NCBI GenBank assembly: GCA_022376515.1
Contig: WTXI01000011.1
Coordinates: 310,001 to 374,000, forward strand
Length of the DNA stretch: 64,000 nt
Direction: 5' to 3'
DNA from: Lactifluus volemus
Lineage: Eukaryota; Basidiomycota; Agaricomycetes; Russulales; Russulaceae
The notes under the pieces are model-generated. The model saw only the letters and a program-made list of their open reading frames with translations, had not been told where the DNA came from and did no database searches. The position numbers were made by a program, and so were the translations under genes. Each line of letters starts with the position of its first letter. The stretch's first letter is position 1. This document shows positions 12,366 through 23,944 of this stretch, one piece after another.

Positions 12366-15271
12366 TTATGAAGGTGACTCGGAGGGGGGAGAAGATATGA
12401 TAGATGATCTTCATTTTTACATAGATACCGCCCACTTCGACTGGACCTGACGCCACTTTTCTTAAGGCGCTGATGTTCAGTTCAACAGAGATAACCAGAG
12501 GCACAAAGTTGGACAATAGCTGAAGCTGTCAAGCTTACGTGACAGCGGTGGGAAAGTGACAAGCCGTCGCAACGAGAGGTTTCAACCAGAACCGAAGCAT
12601 CTGAAAAAAAAACGGAATACTACACACATCCATAATTACTGCAAAGCGGTTGTTCATCACTGTTTTTTAATACCGGGTGCTGAGTCCTGGCAGTGCTGGC
12701 ACATCACGTAGAGCTTATATTGTCGAATCTCGGAACGCCACTGCGAAGATCCGGACATACTAGTAAGGTAATTTAGTACTACGCGAGCGTTCTGATACGG
12801 ACTTCTTCAAGTTTCCTATACTATTCCGAACATCCTTAGTGAGCCCTATGTCATGTACATACACTGTCGTTTACCCTCAGACTTCGTGCTGTCAGGCGCT
12901 GAGCGCGCAATATATCTGATGTACAGAGCGACCCCGGCGTGCCTATCAATCACTACCACTACAGGCTGAGTGTACACATATTACATCTTCGTAAAACTAA
13001 TGCCATGGCGGGCTCAAGCCAGTATGCCATACAAGCGGGACATGATAGATATTTCACACTCCTTGTATTCGTGAAGTTGATGACGTGAACTTCCGAAGTC
13101 ACAAGGTAAAGTACTATTTGGCAGATCTTCACAGCGGCACGCCCCTGGCTGTGTTTGGCACTACTTATGCCAATGTGGTGAAAGCAGTCTGAGTCGCCTG
13201 CTGTGAGTTCGAGAGGTTCGACAAGTGAGGAGGCGACTCAGAGAGAGAAGCGGCGTAGAAGAAGGACGCGTTAGAGGTGAAGATCGAGACGAGGTAGTGA
13301 AATGACTCGGTAGACGAAGGAGCGAACTTAGAGCAGACGAGATACTTTCGAGATCAAGGGGGATGTGGCGATATTTCCAGTACATTTCACAAGTCTATAT
13401 ATACATCAGGACCAGGTAATCTCTAAACGGCTGGTCGCGTAAGAATGGGCGAGTAAGTGACATAGAAAGTTGAATGAGCACGAAAACAACGGACGGGAAT
13501 GTAAGTAGAGGTCATCAGAAGTGAGACGAGAAGTCAAGGAAGAGGGCGAAGCTTTCCTGAAGTGTAGAGTACATAGGGAACTGAATCTCCCGACAGAGAA
13601 GTAAGGGTGAACACGGACAAGCTTCGAAGTCGCGTGCACCCTCAGAAGTCTTCACAGGATGCTCGCGCTCTCTTCGAAAGAGTTAGTCCATCAGAGCCAG
13701 ACTAAGGATTGGGCGTGGGGTGAATGCAAAGCCGAGCATTACCGTTCCGAGTTCACAATAGGGAATACGAGGCAGTCGAAGTCGAGTCAGGAAGTAGGGG
13801 GGCACGGGGTACGTAAGAAACATGAAGGGGATGCTCACGGCGTGAGGCCACAGAGAACGGGTCTATGGCCAAACTGATATCGTGGCACTGGCCCCTTTAA
13901 TCGAGGCGAGAAGGGCGAGACGACAAACCAGGATCTTGTAAATCGGCCGGAGATCACGGCGAGAGTAGAGAAATCGAGAGAGGAACAAGAATGGGCGTAT
14001 GTGGCGTACAGTGCGAGGTTTCGAGTCAGCCGCGTGGCTGAGTCAGGCTGACCTTACATTGGGGATTACAAGCAACTCACCCACAACACCAAGGCTACTA
14101 GTAAGAAGAAATATTATAAGGGGGTTCTGGCCGAACTCAGGGAGTGTGATGGCGGTCCGAGTTCAATTTGAAGTTGTAAAGTAGCTGATACATCATTGAT
14201 TGATAAGCCAAGGTCTCTCATAAACGCCATGGTCGCTTGATAGCTCAACCGCCTGAGATCGTCTACTGTCGTGTACAGTACACTCGGCAGTGGCTGTCAA
14301 GGTGGCTGCGTTGTCCAAGTACACAGTGATACAGAACTGATAGGACTCTGAACCTTCAACCACAGCTAGCAATGAATGATCCTTGGAACTACAATAGTAC
14401 CTTATTTGTAAAAGTGTATTACAACCTGAAGATATGAGAGCATCCCAAATATCAGATCTGTCACCTTTTATTTCAATGGGTCAGATTCTGGGTCGGAGGT
14501 TGAATACACTGACAGTTATGAAATCGCACAGCGGCCTGTACTGCACACGACAGGATCCCATAGTTAGTAACCTTGGATGACACCGGAGTCGCCCGACAAC
14601 GAAAGTCCGTTTCACCTCCGAGCGTAAAGAGTGTTGACAAAACCTAAAACTGGCCGGGGTCGGCAGAGATTGGGATCTAGCTCAGGAGCTTCGGGAGCAT
14701 CCTCACCAGTTCCGCGTAAGATGTTTCTTTCGATACTAGGATATATTGAACTCGCGTGGACACAGAGTTAGGTGGGAACATAATGAGATGAACAGCAAGA
14801 ATTAGAGCAAGAACAAAGAGTCACAAAGAGTTAGGCATATAGCTCGGACGATAATGAGATCGCGAATATGAAGACCGGGGGAAACGACCTAAACAGTCGC
14901 AAGTGAGATGCCGGAAGCAAGAAAGATGTATAGAACAAGTACACTGGGGACACAAAGATGAGCACGTGAGACCGAGAAATCGAGAAGTTAAGAGTAGTAG
15001 TAGTTACAACAAACATAGGGACGAGAGAATCTTAGTAACACGAAGCACGGGGTACAGCGCAACACAAAGGAATCAAGAAACACGAGAAAAGAAAAGAATA
15101 GACATGGCAAGGCCGCCCAATGTTGAGTCGAGCCGGGAGCATAGAGGTAGGTAGAGGAATGGTACAACCGGGTGGCGCACCGATGGCCCGGTATTGTAAG
15201 CAGGAGGCCGAGATGAAGGAGGCGAGACGAGGCGAGTAGAGGGTGAGAAAAGCGTGATTTTGAGGCATCAA
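12366..15271. other. Array spacer 2 with an extra ~550-bp insert
   Basis: Largely a second copy of spacer 1. At about 14185-14735 it carries sequence absent from the same place in spacer 1, where the two flanks adjoin directly near 10440. Nothing in it codes for a recognisable protein. Confidence 0.8.
14185..14735. mobile_element. Insert in array spacer 2, possible non-autonomous element
   Basis: Spacer 1 runs aagttgtaaagta directly into gatactaggatatatt; in spacer 2 about 550 bp separate these two sequences. The right part (about 14540-14735, with gacaccggagtcgcc) recurs at about 17640-17830 in spacer 3. I see no open frame. A tRNA D-arm-like tagctcaaccg lies at about 14241. I saw no clear terminal repeats, so this could equally be a deletion in spacer 1. 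Confidence 0.4.
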
Positions 15272-16532
15272 TCACGCGACCTGGGGTGGCTTCCGTGCGA
15301 TAGCAAGGTACATTGGTGTGAAAAGCTGCATTGGAGAGTCAATAAGAAATGCCCCATCAGTCAATCAGTCAATTCACCTTCTTCTTGCCAGCCACGACCA
15401 AGGCACCACCTGCAATGTGTAATGTTGCACTAGCTTTCCATGTGTCCTTGGGAATTATCCGAAGGAATCCAAGGACACGGAGGATATAGTGAATAATGAA
15501 TTTGCCCCACCAAGTCATTTGCCAGACTATAAAGTAGTCCCAGGCAAATTGTGCCTTCTTAACGTCACCTTCCAGAGGATAGTACCAAGGGATAGGGTCA
15601 GGACGCTCAGCTAGGTCCTCCTCATGCTCGATCTGGAACCCAACCGTCTTAAGAGCATCTCTTGCCTTGGACAGGGGTCGCAGTTCAGGGATACCGCCAC
15701 CCAGTTCGATCTCATGAGCCAGAGTCCTATGTTCTGGAATAGAGGGATCCCATCTCTCTGTCATACACCACTCGTAAACACCAAACTAAAATCCAAGTTA
15801 GTCTCGCAATCTTGTTCCATCCCGAAGGCTTGAACTTACTACACCTCCAGGTTTGAGGACTTTCAATATTTCGCCGTAACACCCTCCCATGAGGGGGCAT
15901 GTACAGTAGCCTCAATGGCATAGACTGCATAGCCACATCGGTTAAATAAACTGCGTCGTAGTGGATCAGGCATACCCGCATCGAAGGAGTTTTCAGCAAA
16001 TAGCTCTGAAAGCGCCATAAAGTCGCCTTTCACGAACTGGACTTGATTCTCCAGACCAGCAGCCTTAGTGTAACGACGAGCGCGGCCAATTTGGAACTCG
16101 TTGAGATTCACACCAACGATATTGGCATCGGAGAAGCGTGCGATCTCCCTTGCGGGCCACCAACACCACAGCCAACATCAAGGACACGCATTCCAGGACG
16201 AAGGCGCAGTTGTGCGGAAAGATAGTGCTCGTGACGAGCAAGAGACGCAGCAAATGCCTCGCCTTTGTAGAAGCGCGAGAGGTGGAATGACTGGGCCCAC
16301 CCGTATTCGTAAAGGTCAGTTACATTATTGTAATAGCCTACATAGGAAAATGAGTTAGCCAATGCCAGCAAATGCGACATGTCAATGAGGGGCACCATTC
16401 ACGACGTCGGTGTAATTATCGATGCGATTATCCGAGTGGACTTGTGCTTCCTTGGTAAGGTCTTTCTCCCAGAACTGAGAGAATTTTCAAAATTCGAGTC
16501 ACACGGCCATCATTGAGTCTGGTGGAAGACAT
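15272..16532 (-). pseudogene. ERG6: Sterol 24-C-methyltransferase, array copy 3 (frameshifted)
   Basis: Five-exon layout as in copy 1, with the ending PPQVA before the stop at 15272-15274. Single-base losses relative to copies 1 and 7 are visible in three places: exon 1 near 16500 (gagtcacacgg for gagtcaacacgg), the SAM-binding loop near 16155 (after GCGVGGP the frame changes) and WEGVYGE near 15878. Exon 4, from CMTERW to DALVVAGKKK equivalent, is open throughout. With three separate breaks no full protein can be made as written; the homopolymer error pattern elsewhere in the window should be kept in mind. Confidence 0.85.
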
Positions 16533-18345
16533 TTATGATCCGGAAGGTGAGGGGGGAGAAGACATGATAGATGATAAATCGTTACATAAATACCGCTCAC
16601 TTGCGACAGGACCTCACTTGTCTTGTCAACAGCACTGATGTTCGGTTCAACAGAGATAGACCAGAGGCGCAAATAACAGAAGCTGTCAAGCTTACGTGAG
16701 GTGGGAAAGTGACAAACCATCGCAGCGAGAGGTTTCAACTAGAATACTAACGTCTACCAGAGGTTCGTAGTCACATTGGTTCGTAATCTATTCCAGGTAG
16801 AAATAGAGCAGGATCTTGAGCTGCAACAGTATTCCTTTTTTGACCATCGTCACGCTGGCCGTTGTCTGCCCGTGTCGGACTTTCAAATCGAAGTGCTCGT
16901 TATGGCTAGTTGCAAATCGACTCGCTTAGAATTTGTGTTTATATGCCAAACAAATGAAATTGCGATCGACTCAAACGGTGAGTGCAATTGGTGACTGCAT
17001 GTGATCCTCCCGTTTTGCACACCAGACCTTTGTTGCTCTTTCCCCTAGTTGCCTGGCCACAATTGCTGTTTAGAAAGGTGAAATTAAAATAAAACTGTCC
17101 ATTATCCAAGTACCATACAAAAAATTGTCCTACTGTTAGTTTTGAATAATGACCATGGTGGGATTTGAACTCAGGACTCCTTTGGTTGGGCCGGTGGCAA
17201 AAAGACACATTAAACACTAAGCTATTTAGTCATGGAATTGTTTTCTGCATTATTATATATGAAGCCGATCAAGGATGCTGTATATGGAATGTCACTTGAC
17301 GCACAAACGAGCGAACTCCAGCGAACGAGTCTCAACCTCGCGGTTGTCACACCGTGACAGTACGAACTGCCGAAATGTACCGCACACGACAAGGATCAGA
17401 CTCCCTTCTGGATCGCTCCAAATTTCTCGCCCATTTCTTGCTCAATCACCACAACATCTCGCCTACAGTAACTAGTACCATTTGTTATCATATTCCATAA
17501 ACATTGAAATCATAGTGTGTGGCGAAATAAAAAAACAGCATGTTGTCACAGCCTGTATCGGAGTTTACAATCTTTCCAAAATGGCACGCTTAGCGTTTGC
17601 AACATAGTCCAAAATATGGCGTGTGACATTGCGTGACTGATCCGGTAGGGGTCTGATCCCATAGTTAGTACAGTAACCTTGGGTGACACCGGAGTCGCCC
17701 GACAACGAAAGTCCGTTTCACCTCCGAGTGTCAAGAGTGTTGACAAAACCTAAAACTGGCCGGGGTCGGCAGAGATTGGGATCTAGCTCAGGAGCTTTGG
17801 GAGCATTCCACGTAAGATGTTTCTTCCAATACTAGGATATATTGAACTCGCATGGATACAGAGTTAGGTGGGAGCATAATGAGCAAGAACAAAGAGTTAG
17901 GCATATAGCTCCGACAATAATGAGATCGCGAATATGAAGACCGGAGGAAACGACCTAAACAGTACAAGTCGCAAGTGAGATGCCGGAAGCAAGATAGATG
18001 TATAGTACAAGTACACTGAGGACACAAAGATGAACACGTGAAACCGAGAAGTTAAGAGTAGTAGTAGTTACAAACAAACATAGGGACGAGAGAATCTTAG
18101 TAACACGAAGCACAGGGTACAGCATAAAGGAATCAAGAAACACGAGGCGTGAGCAGTGACCGGAAAGAAAGAATAGACATGGCAAGGCCGCTCAATGTTA
18201 GTCGAGCCTAGAGCATAGGGGTAGGTAGAGGAACCGGCGGGGCGGTACAACCGGATGGCGCACCGATGCCCGGTAAGCAGAGACCGAAATAGGTAAGTGA
18301 GACGAGGCGAGTAGGGGTGAGAAAAGCGTGATTTTGAGGCAGCAA
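16533..18345. other. Array spacer 3, partly replaced sequence
   Basis: The promoter-proximal 200 bp and the part from about 17640 to 18345 match other spacers. The part from about 16750 to 17630 is unique to this unit and includes the tRNA-like element at 17050-17235. No coding sequence is supported. Confidence 0.7.
17050..17235 (-). mobile_element. tRNA-derived SINE candidate
   Basis: On the minus strand an A-box-like TAGCTTAGTGTTTAA (RNA polymerase III internal promoter, near 17220) is followed at tRNA-like spacing by a B-box-like GAGTTCAAATCC (near 17165). The sequence then continues about 110 nt into an unrelated AT-rich tail. The acceptor and T stems do not pair properly, so it is not a functional tRNA. 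It lies in the unit-specific part of spacer 3, consistent with insertion after duplication. No target-site duplication was established. Confidence 0.45.
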
Positions 18346-19609
18346 TCACGCGACCTGGGGTGGCTTCCGTGCGATAGCAAGGTACATTGGTGTGAAAAGC
18401 TGCATTGGAGAGTCAGTAAGAAAGCCCATCAGTCATCTGACTCAATCAGTCAACTCACCTTCTTCTTGCCAGCCACGACCAAGACATCACCTGCAATGCG
18501 TAATGTGCACTAGCCTTCCACGTGTCCTTGGGAATTATCCGAAGGAATCCAAGGACACGGAGGATATAGTGAGTAATGAATTTGCCCCACCAAGTCATTT
18601 GCCAGACTAGAAAGTAGTCCCAGGCAGATTGTGCTTCTTAACGTCACCTTCCAGAGGATAGTACCAAGGGATAGGGTCGGCGCTCAGCCAGGTCCTCCTC
18701 ATGCTCGATTGGAACCCAACCGTCTTAAGAGCATCTCTTGCCTTGGACAGGGGACGCATTTCAGGGATACCGTTACCCAGTTCGATCCCATGAGCCAGAG
18801 TCCTATGTTCTGGAATAGAGGGATCCCATCTATCTGTCATACACCACTCGTAAGTACCAAACTAAAATCCAAGTTAGTCTCACAATCTTGTTCCATCCCG
18901 AAGGCTTGAACTTACTACACCTCCAGGTTTGAGGACCTTCAATATTTCGCCGTATACACCCTCCCATGGGGGGCATGGACAGTAGCCTCGATTGCATAGG
19001 CTGCATAGCCACATCGGTTAAATGAAGTGCGTCGTGGATTACAAAGGCGCACCTGCATCGAAGGTATTTTCACGGAATATCTCTGAAAGCCTCATGAAGT
19101 CGCCTTTCACGAACTGGACTTGATTCTCCAGGCCTGCATCCTTGGTATAACGACGAGCGCGGTCGAGATGGAACTCCATGATATTCACACCAACGATTTG
19201 GCATCGGAGAAGCGTGCAATCTCCCTTGCAGGGCCACCAACACCGCAGCCAACATCGAGGACACGCATTCCAGGACGAAGGCGCATGTGAGGAAAGATAG
19301 TGCTCGTAACGAGCAAGAGACGCGCAAATGTCTCGCCTTTGTAGAAGCGCGAGAAGTGGAATGACTGGGCCCACCCGTATTGGACAAGGTCCGTTGCGTG
19401 ATGTAAAGCCTACATAGGAAAGTGAGTTGGCCAAAGCCAGCAGATGGAAATGTCAACGAGGAGCACCTTCACGACGTCGGTGTAATTATCGATGCGATTA
19501 TCCGAGTCGACTTGTTCTTCCTTGGTAAGGTCTTTCTGCCAGAAACAAGAGTAGGTTTCAAAACGCGAGTCAACTTGAACATGGCCTTGATGGAGTTCGT
19601 GGAAGACAT
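18346..19609 (-). pseudogene. ERG6: Sterol 24-C-methyltransferase, array copy 4 (multiple frameshifts)
   Basis: The exon order and the ends (ATG at 19609, stop at 18346-18348) match copies 1-3. Many one- or two-base losses break it, for example near 18630 (gtgcttctt for gtgccttctt), 18680 (gggtcggcgctc for gggtcaggacgctc), 18708 (cgattgg for cgatttgg), 18968, 19198 and 19288. The sterol-binding motif is also altered by substitution: VQYGW where other copies have YEYGW, near 19378. More degenerate than copies 1-3. Confidence 0.85.
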
Positions 19610-20471
19610 TTATGACGGTTCGGGGGAGAAGAAGATATGATAGATGAGAAATTGTTCTTCATTTTTACATAGACACCGCCACTTGCAACTAGACCCGACG
19701 CCACTTTTCTTATCAACAGCGCTGATGTTCAGTTCAACAGAGAAAGCCAGAGACACCAAGCTGGAAATAGCTGAACCTTGACCTGACAGCAGTGGGAAAG
19801 TGAGGAGCCGTCACAGCGAGAGGTTTCAACCAGAACCGAAGCATCTGAAAAAAAAAACGGAATACACACATCAATAATTACTGCAAAGCGGTTATTCACC
19901 ACTGTTTATTCAATACTGAGTCCTGAGTCCTGAGTCCTGGCAGCCCTGGCACATCACGTAGAGCTCATATTGTCGTTGGTAACGCCACCAAGAAGATCCG
20001 ACAGCGAGCGTCCTCATACGGTCTTCTTCAAGGTTCCGATACTATTCCGAAGTGAACCTTATGGCCATATAAATACAACTGAGGATACAGAGACGAGCAC
20101 GTGAAACCGGACGTGTGAATCTTAGTAACTAAGACTATCACGGGTGAGTTGTACTCTCACGAAAGAGAGGGAAAGGGAAATTTTGAAGTCTGGACGTAAC
20201 ACGAAGCACCGGATACAGCCCAAGACAAAGGAATCAAGGAACACGAGGCGTGTAGCAGTAACCGGTAAAAGAAAAGAACTGACATGACAAGGCCGCCCAA
20301 TGTTATGTCGAGCCTAGAGAATAAAGATAGTCGTGCTTGAGGTGGCATTGCAGAGGAACCGGCGGGGCAGAGGGTACAACCGGGTGGCTCACCGATGTAA
20401 GCAGAAGAAATGAAGGGAGTGAAACGAGGCGAGTAGAGGAGGTGAGAAATGCGTGATTTTGAGGCTAGCAA
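19610..20471. other. Array spacer 4 (shortened)
   Basis: It contains the promoter block near 19688-19725, a ctgagtc repeat near 19917-19940 and fragments of the long spacer, but most of the 2.4 kb seen in spacer 1 is missing. No gene. Confidence 0.75.
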
Positions 20472-21752
20472 TCATGCTGACTTTGCGACCCGGGGGGGCT
20501 TCCGTGCGATAGCAAGGTACATTTGTGAAAAGCTGCATTGGAGAGTCAGTAAGAAACGCCCCATCAGTCAATCAGTCAATCAGTCAATCAGTCAACTCAC
20601 CTTCTTCTTGCCAGCCTCGGCCAAGGCATCACCTGCAATGCGTAATGTTGCACTAGCCTTCCACGTGCCTTGGGGATTATCCGAAGGAATCCAAGGACAC
20701 GGAAGAAATTGTGAGTGACCAATTTGCCGGTCCAAGTTGTTTGCCAGACTAGAAAGTAGTCCCAGGCAGATTGTGCTTTCTTAACGTCACCTTCGAGACG
20801 ATAGTACCAAGGGATAGGGTCAGGACGCTCAGCAGGTCCTCTCATGCTCGATTTGGAACCCAACCGTCTTAAGAGCATCTCTAATCTTGTACAGGGGTCG
20901 CAATTCAGGGATACCGCCACCCAGTTCGATCTCATGAGCCAGAGTCCTATGTTCTGGAATAGAGGGATCCCATCTCTCTGTCATACAATACTCGTAAACA
21001 CCAAACTAAAATCCAAGTTAACCCCACGCTCTTGTTCCATCCCAAAGGCCTGAACTTACTACACCTCCAGGTTTGAGGACCTTCAATATTTCTCCGTATA
21101 CACCCTCCCATGAGGGGGCATGGACAGTAGCTCGATGGCATAGACTGCATAGCCACATCGGTCAAATAAACTGCGTCGTAGTGGATCAGGCATACCTGCA
21201 TCGAAGGAGTTTTCACCGAATATCTCTGAAAGCCTCATGAAGTCGCCTTTCACAACTGGACTTGATTCTCCAGGCCAGCAGACTTAGTGTAACGGCGAGC
21301 CCGGCCAATTTGGAACTCGTTGAAATTCACACCAACGATATTAGCATCGGAGAAGCGTGCAATCTCCCTTGCAGGGCCACCAATACCACAGCCAACATCG
21401 AGGACACGCATTCCAGGACGAAGGTGCAGTTGTGCGGAAAGATAGTGCTCGTGACGAGCAAGAGACGCAGCGAATGCCTCGCCTTTGTAGAAGCGCGAGA
21501 AGTGGAATGACTGGGCCCACGCGTATTCGAAAAGGTCAGTTACATTATTGTAATACCTACATAGGAAAGTGAGTTAGTCAATGCAGCAAATGCGAAATGT
21601 CAATGAGGAGCACCATTCACGATGTCGGTGTAATTATCGATGCGATTATCCGAGTGGACTTGTGCTTCCTTGGTAAGGTCTTTCTGCCAGAAACGAGAGT
21701 AGTTTTCAAAACGCGAGTCAACACGGCCATCATCGAGTCTGGAGGAAGACAT
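20472..21752 (-). pseudogene. ERG6: Sterol 24-C-methyltransferase, array copy 5 (multiple frameshifts)
   Basis: Same exon plan, with ATG at 21752 and the end near 20472. Breaks include lost bases near 20835 (tcagcaggtcctctc for tcagctaggtcctcctc), 21131 (agctcgatgg for agcttcgatgg), 21254 (cacaactgg for cacgaactgg), and two bases in the last exon near 20521. The intron before the last exon contains about four copies of an 8-bp repeat (20571-20597) where copy 1 has two. SAM motif and YEYGW-region sequence remain recognisable. Confidence 0.85.
20571..20597. repeat. 8-bp repeat inside the last intron of ERG6 copy 5
   Basis: The unit cagtcaat occurs about four times here and about twice at the same place in copies 1 and 3, so intron length varies by slippage between copies. 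Confidence 0.85.
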
Positions 21753-21831
21753 TTATGACCCGGAAGGTGAGGGGAGAGAAGACATGATAGATGATAAATT
21801 GTTACATAAATACCGTCACTTACGACTGGAC

Positions 21832-21868
21832 CTGACACCACTTTTCTTATCAACAGCGCTGATGTTCA
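21832..21868 (-). promoter_or_regulatory. Conserved block upstream of ERG6 copy 5
   Basis: A plus-strand block reading gacctgacaccacttttctt followed by atcaacagcgctgatg lies about 80 nt upstream of the ATG. Close matches sit at the same distance upstream of copy 2 (about 12443), copy 4 (about 19688) and, in shorter form, copy 7 (about 26547). Position and conservation between diverged copies suggest a promoter element; no known factor site is claimed. Confidence 0.4.
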
Positions 21869-22287
21869 GTTCAACAGAGATAAACTGTCAAGCTTACGTG
21901 ACAGCGGTGGGAAAGTGAGACACCGTCTCAGCGAGAGGTTTCAACCAGGAATACTGTGGCACGGCCGCTGTCCTCCAAAAACAAAAACAAACCGAATACA
22001 TAATCCGTCAGTATTCCAAAGCAATAATCAACCACATTCATTCAATAGAGACTCCTGGCAGCAGTGCTAGCATATCATATTGAACTCATATTGTCGAATC
22101 TCGGACCGGAACGCCACCTCCCCACTCGGATATATCCGGACATAGACGAGAGCACTACAGCGAGCGGTCCGTTTTCGACACTATTCTTTAGTGAGCCCTA
22201 TGGCCACATGTATACACTGTCGTTTTACCCTCAGACTTCGTGCTGTCAGCGCGTAAAATATTTGATACAGAACGACCCCGCGCGCCT
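21869..22287. other. Right end of array spacer
   Basis: The sequence from about 22065 to 22285 matches the spacer at about 8930-9160 and 12700-12945, then changes abruptly into the AROM relic. Confidence 0.7.
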
Positions 22288-23235
22288 ATCAATCGCCATC
22301 GGTATTGTCACCAAATAAGACCCGAGAATCACCTTCACACGTGCGAGGAACGATGGTGTTTACAGCACGATAGCCTTGGCTTCTGGAGAGTGTTAGTCAA
22401 GATGAGCCATGATGTCGCGCTTGAACGAATCGTGACCGATGCACCACCAAAGTCGGGGGGCGCACTTCGTGATCAACGTCCTCGGTTTCGAGGCGCTCGT
22501 ACAAGTGCGGAAGGCCGAGGTCAGAAGGTAGTGTTATTCAAAGTCGGAGACATAGAACGCGCGATTGGCCTTCCGAACATGTACAAGTTCTTTGCAGGAA
22601 GTTGGCCAATCAGATTGGAGTGAAAGTCGCATTGAGTAGTCTAGGTAACTGGCCCTCCACGCCCATGTTGATTGACTTAGCAACCACTGCTGAGCTCGCC
22701 CGCGTCACGAATCGTTGAAGTTCAAGGTTATCCAACAATCTTCACAATGTCCCCAACGCTTTCGCCACCTCCGCAGTGGCATACACAGATGGTGAATCCC
22801 GTTTCGGATATCCTTCTCTGGCCGCGAGGTTTCAACGTCTACATATTCGACACACCCAGCCTCAGGGCCAAGCGGAATAGGTCGAAGGCTTTCTTGATAG
22901 ACTTGTGAGGAAGGCACCTCCTTGGGATACTGTCCTCACAGTGCAGACAATCGGAAAGGAGGATACGCGACGGATTGCGGCGAGCTGCTCGGCAACATAG
23001 CTGATGGGCGCGAGCATTGCCGAGCTGTGCTTCGCATGCGTAGGAGGTCAACACGAAGCTCGATGGCGTCTACACCCACAGTAAGCTCCTCGAAGTCGTC
23101 CAATGAAGGGGAAATGTCAACGAAAGGAAGTACAAGGGATGTCCGTGAGCGAGGTTTTTAATGTGGCTAAAGAAACGAGCGATTTCTTTCCGAATGTTCT
23201 GGTTGCGGAAGAACGGCGTGGCGTTGATAAAATCG
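22288..23235 (-). pseudogene. ARO1: AROM C-terminal relic (3-dehydroquinase + shikimate dehydrogenase)
   Basis: Broken minus-strand frames read, in order, RKEIARFFSHI, YFLSLTFP, VGVDAIELRVDLL, CVEYVDVE and GDIVKIVG (type I 3-dehydroquinase domain). They continue with AKSINMGVEGQLPRLLNATF, GQLPAKNLYMFGRPIARSMSP, GLPHLYERLETEDVD, FGGASVTI, NTIVPRTCEGDSR and FGDNTD (shikimate dehydrogenase domain). This is the exact domain order of the C-terminal third of the fungal pentafunctional shikimate-pathway enzyme. Several frame changes and in-frame stops, a shortened dehydroquinase domain and loss of everything after the DNTD motif show it is dead. The first three AROM domains are absent from the window. 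An intact AROM gene is expected elsewhere in the genome. Confidence 0.8.
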
Positions 23236-23944
23236 TTCTGTGATCCCCGTTGGGTACGATCATCCACAACCATTAACTACGATACAACATCAAGACCCGG
23301 GCTGTAACAGATCGAGCACTCGTACTACATCGAAAACTAGCTAATTACCTCGAACAAACCAGTTGTAAGGGCATCCGGAATTGCTCTTCCCCTCTCACGT
23401 GATCTCTCCCCTTTTGTTAGTTTGCCTCGCGCGCTCGTTATCGATTCGGAGTTAAGTGGGATGAACCGCAAGAATTAGATAACAAATTTTTGGGCTGGAA
23501 CAAAAAAGAACGCCTAACACGAAGGTTTGCCGAGGGCTTCGTGGCGGGCATTACGGTGATCAAATCCACGGGCCTGCGTCCAACTGCTTGAAACGTCGGA
23601 GGTTCGCTCCCGCCCCACTTTCTCTCGTAATAAATAGAATAGGTTTGATCCGCCAGACTGGCACGAGAAAAATGCGAAAGCTTTCAATATGGGACTTGCA
23701 TAGTATTGATCAGGAGGGAGAGGGTCATGAGGGCGAAGTTTACTCCGAACTGGCCATAATATGAGATATGAGTTCATATCGAAGGATGATGTTTTCTGTG
23801 GCTATAGATCATGAGGCCGACTGCAAAACGCCATCACTCAACTTTTCGAATCATTATTTGTGGTCGAATGGAGCACAAATCATTGAAATGCATGGTCTAT
23901 GTGGCGCTGTATATTTCAATGGTCCCGCAACTGCCCGTTTCCGT
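23236..23944. other. Spacer between AROM relic and ERG6 copy 6
   Basis: No supported gene. The frame at 23514-23777 (minus) has no recognisable motif. Confidence 0.5.

Larger units (their letters stand above)
7040..22287. repeat. Tandem segmental repeat carrying ERG6 copies 1-5
   Basis: Five same-orientation units, each made of a downstream flank, a methyltransferase gene, a promoter block and (variably) a long non-coding spacer. Equivalent landmarks (a gagaagttaagag-like block downstream of each gene) fall at about 7050, 10698, 14980 and 18046; a shortened equivalent of this flank is near 20100. Units are therefore roughly 3.65, 4.28, 3.07, 2.05 and 2.2 kb, shrinking as spacer segments are lost. 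The right border is near 22287, where spacer sequence shared with 9070-9160 and 12840-12945 runs into AROM-derived sequence. Confidence 0.9.

Noticed and set aside
23540..23625. ggcgggc paired with cccgcc around a ggttcgctccc motif, suggesting a tRNA
   Set aside because: No proper T stem, D arm or anticodon loop can be drawn; treated as chance pairing.
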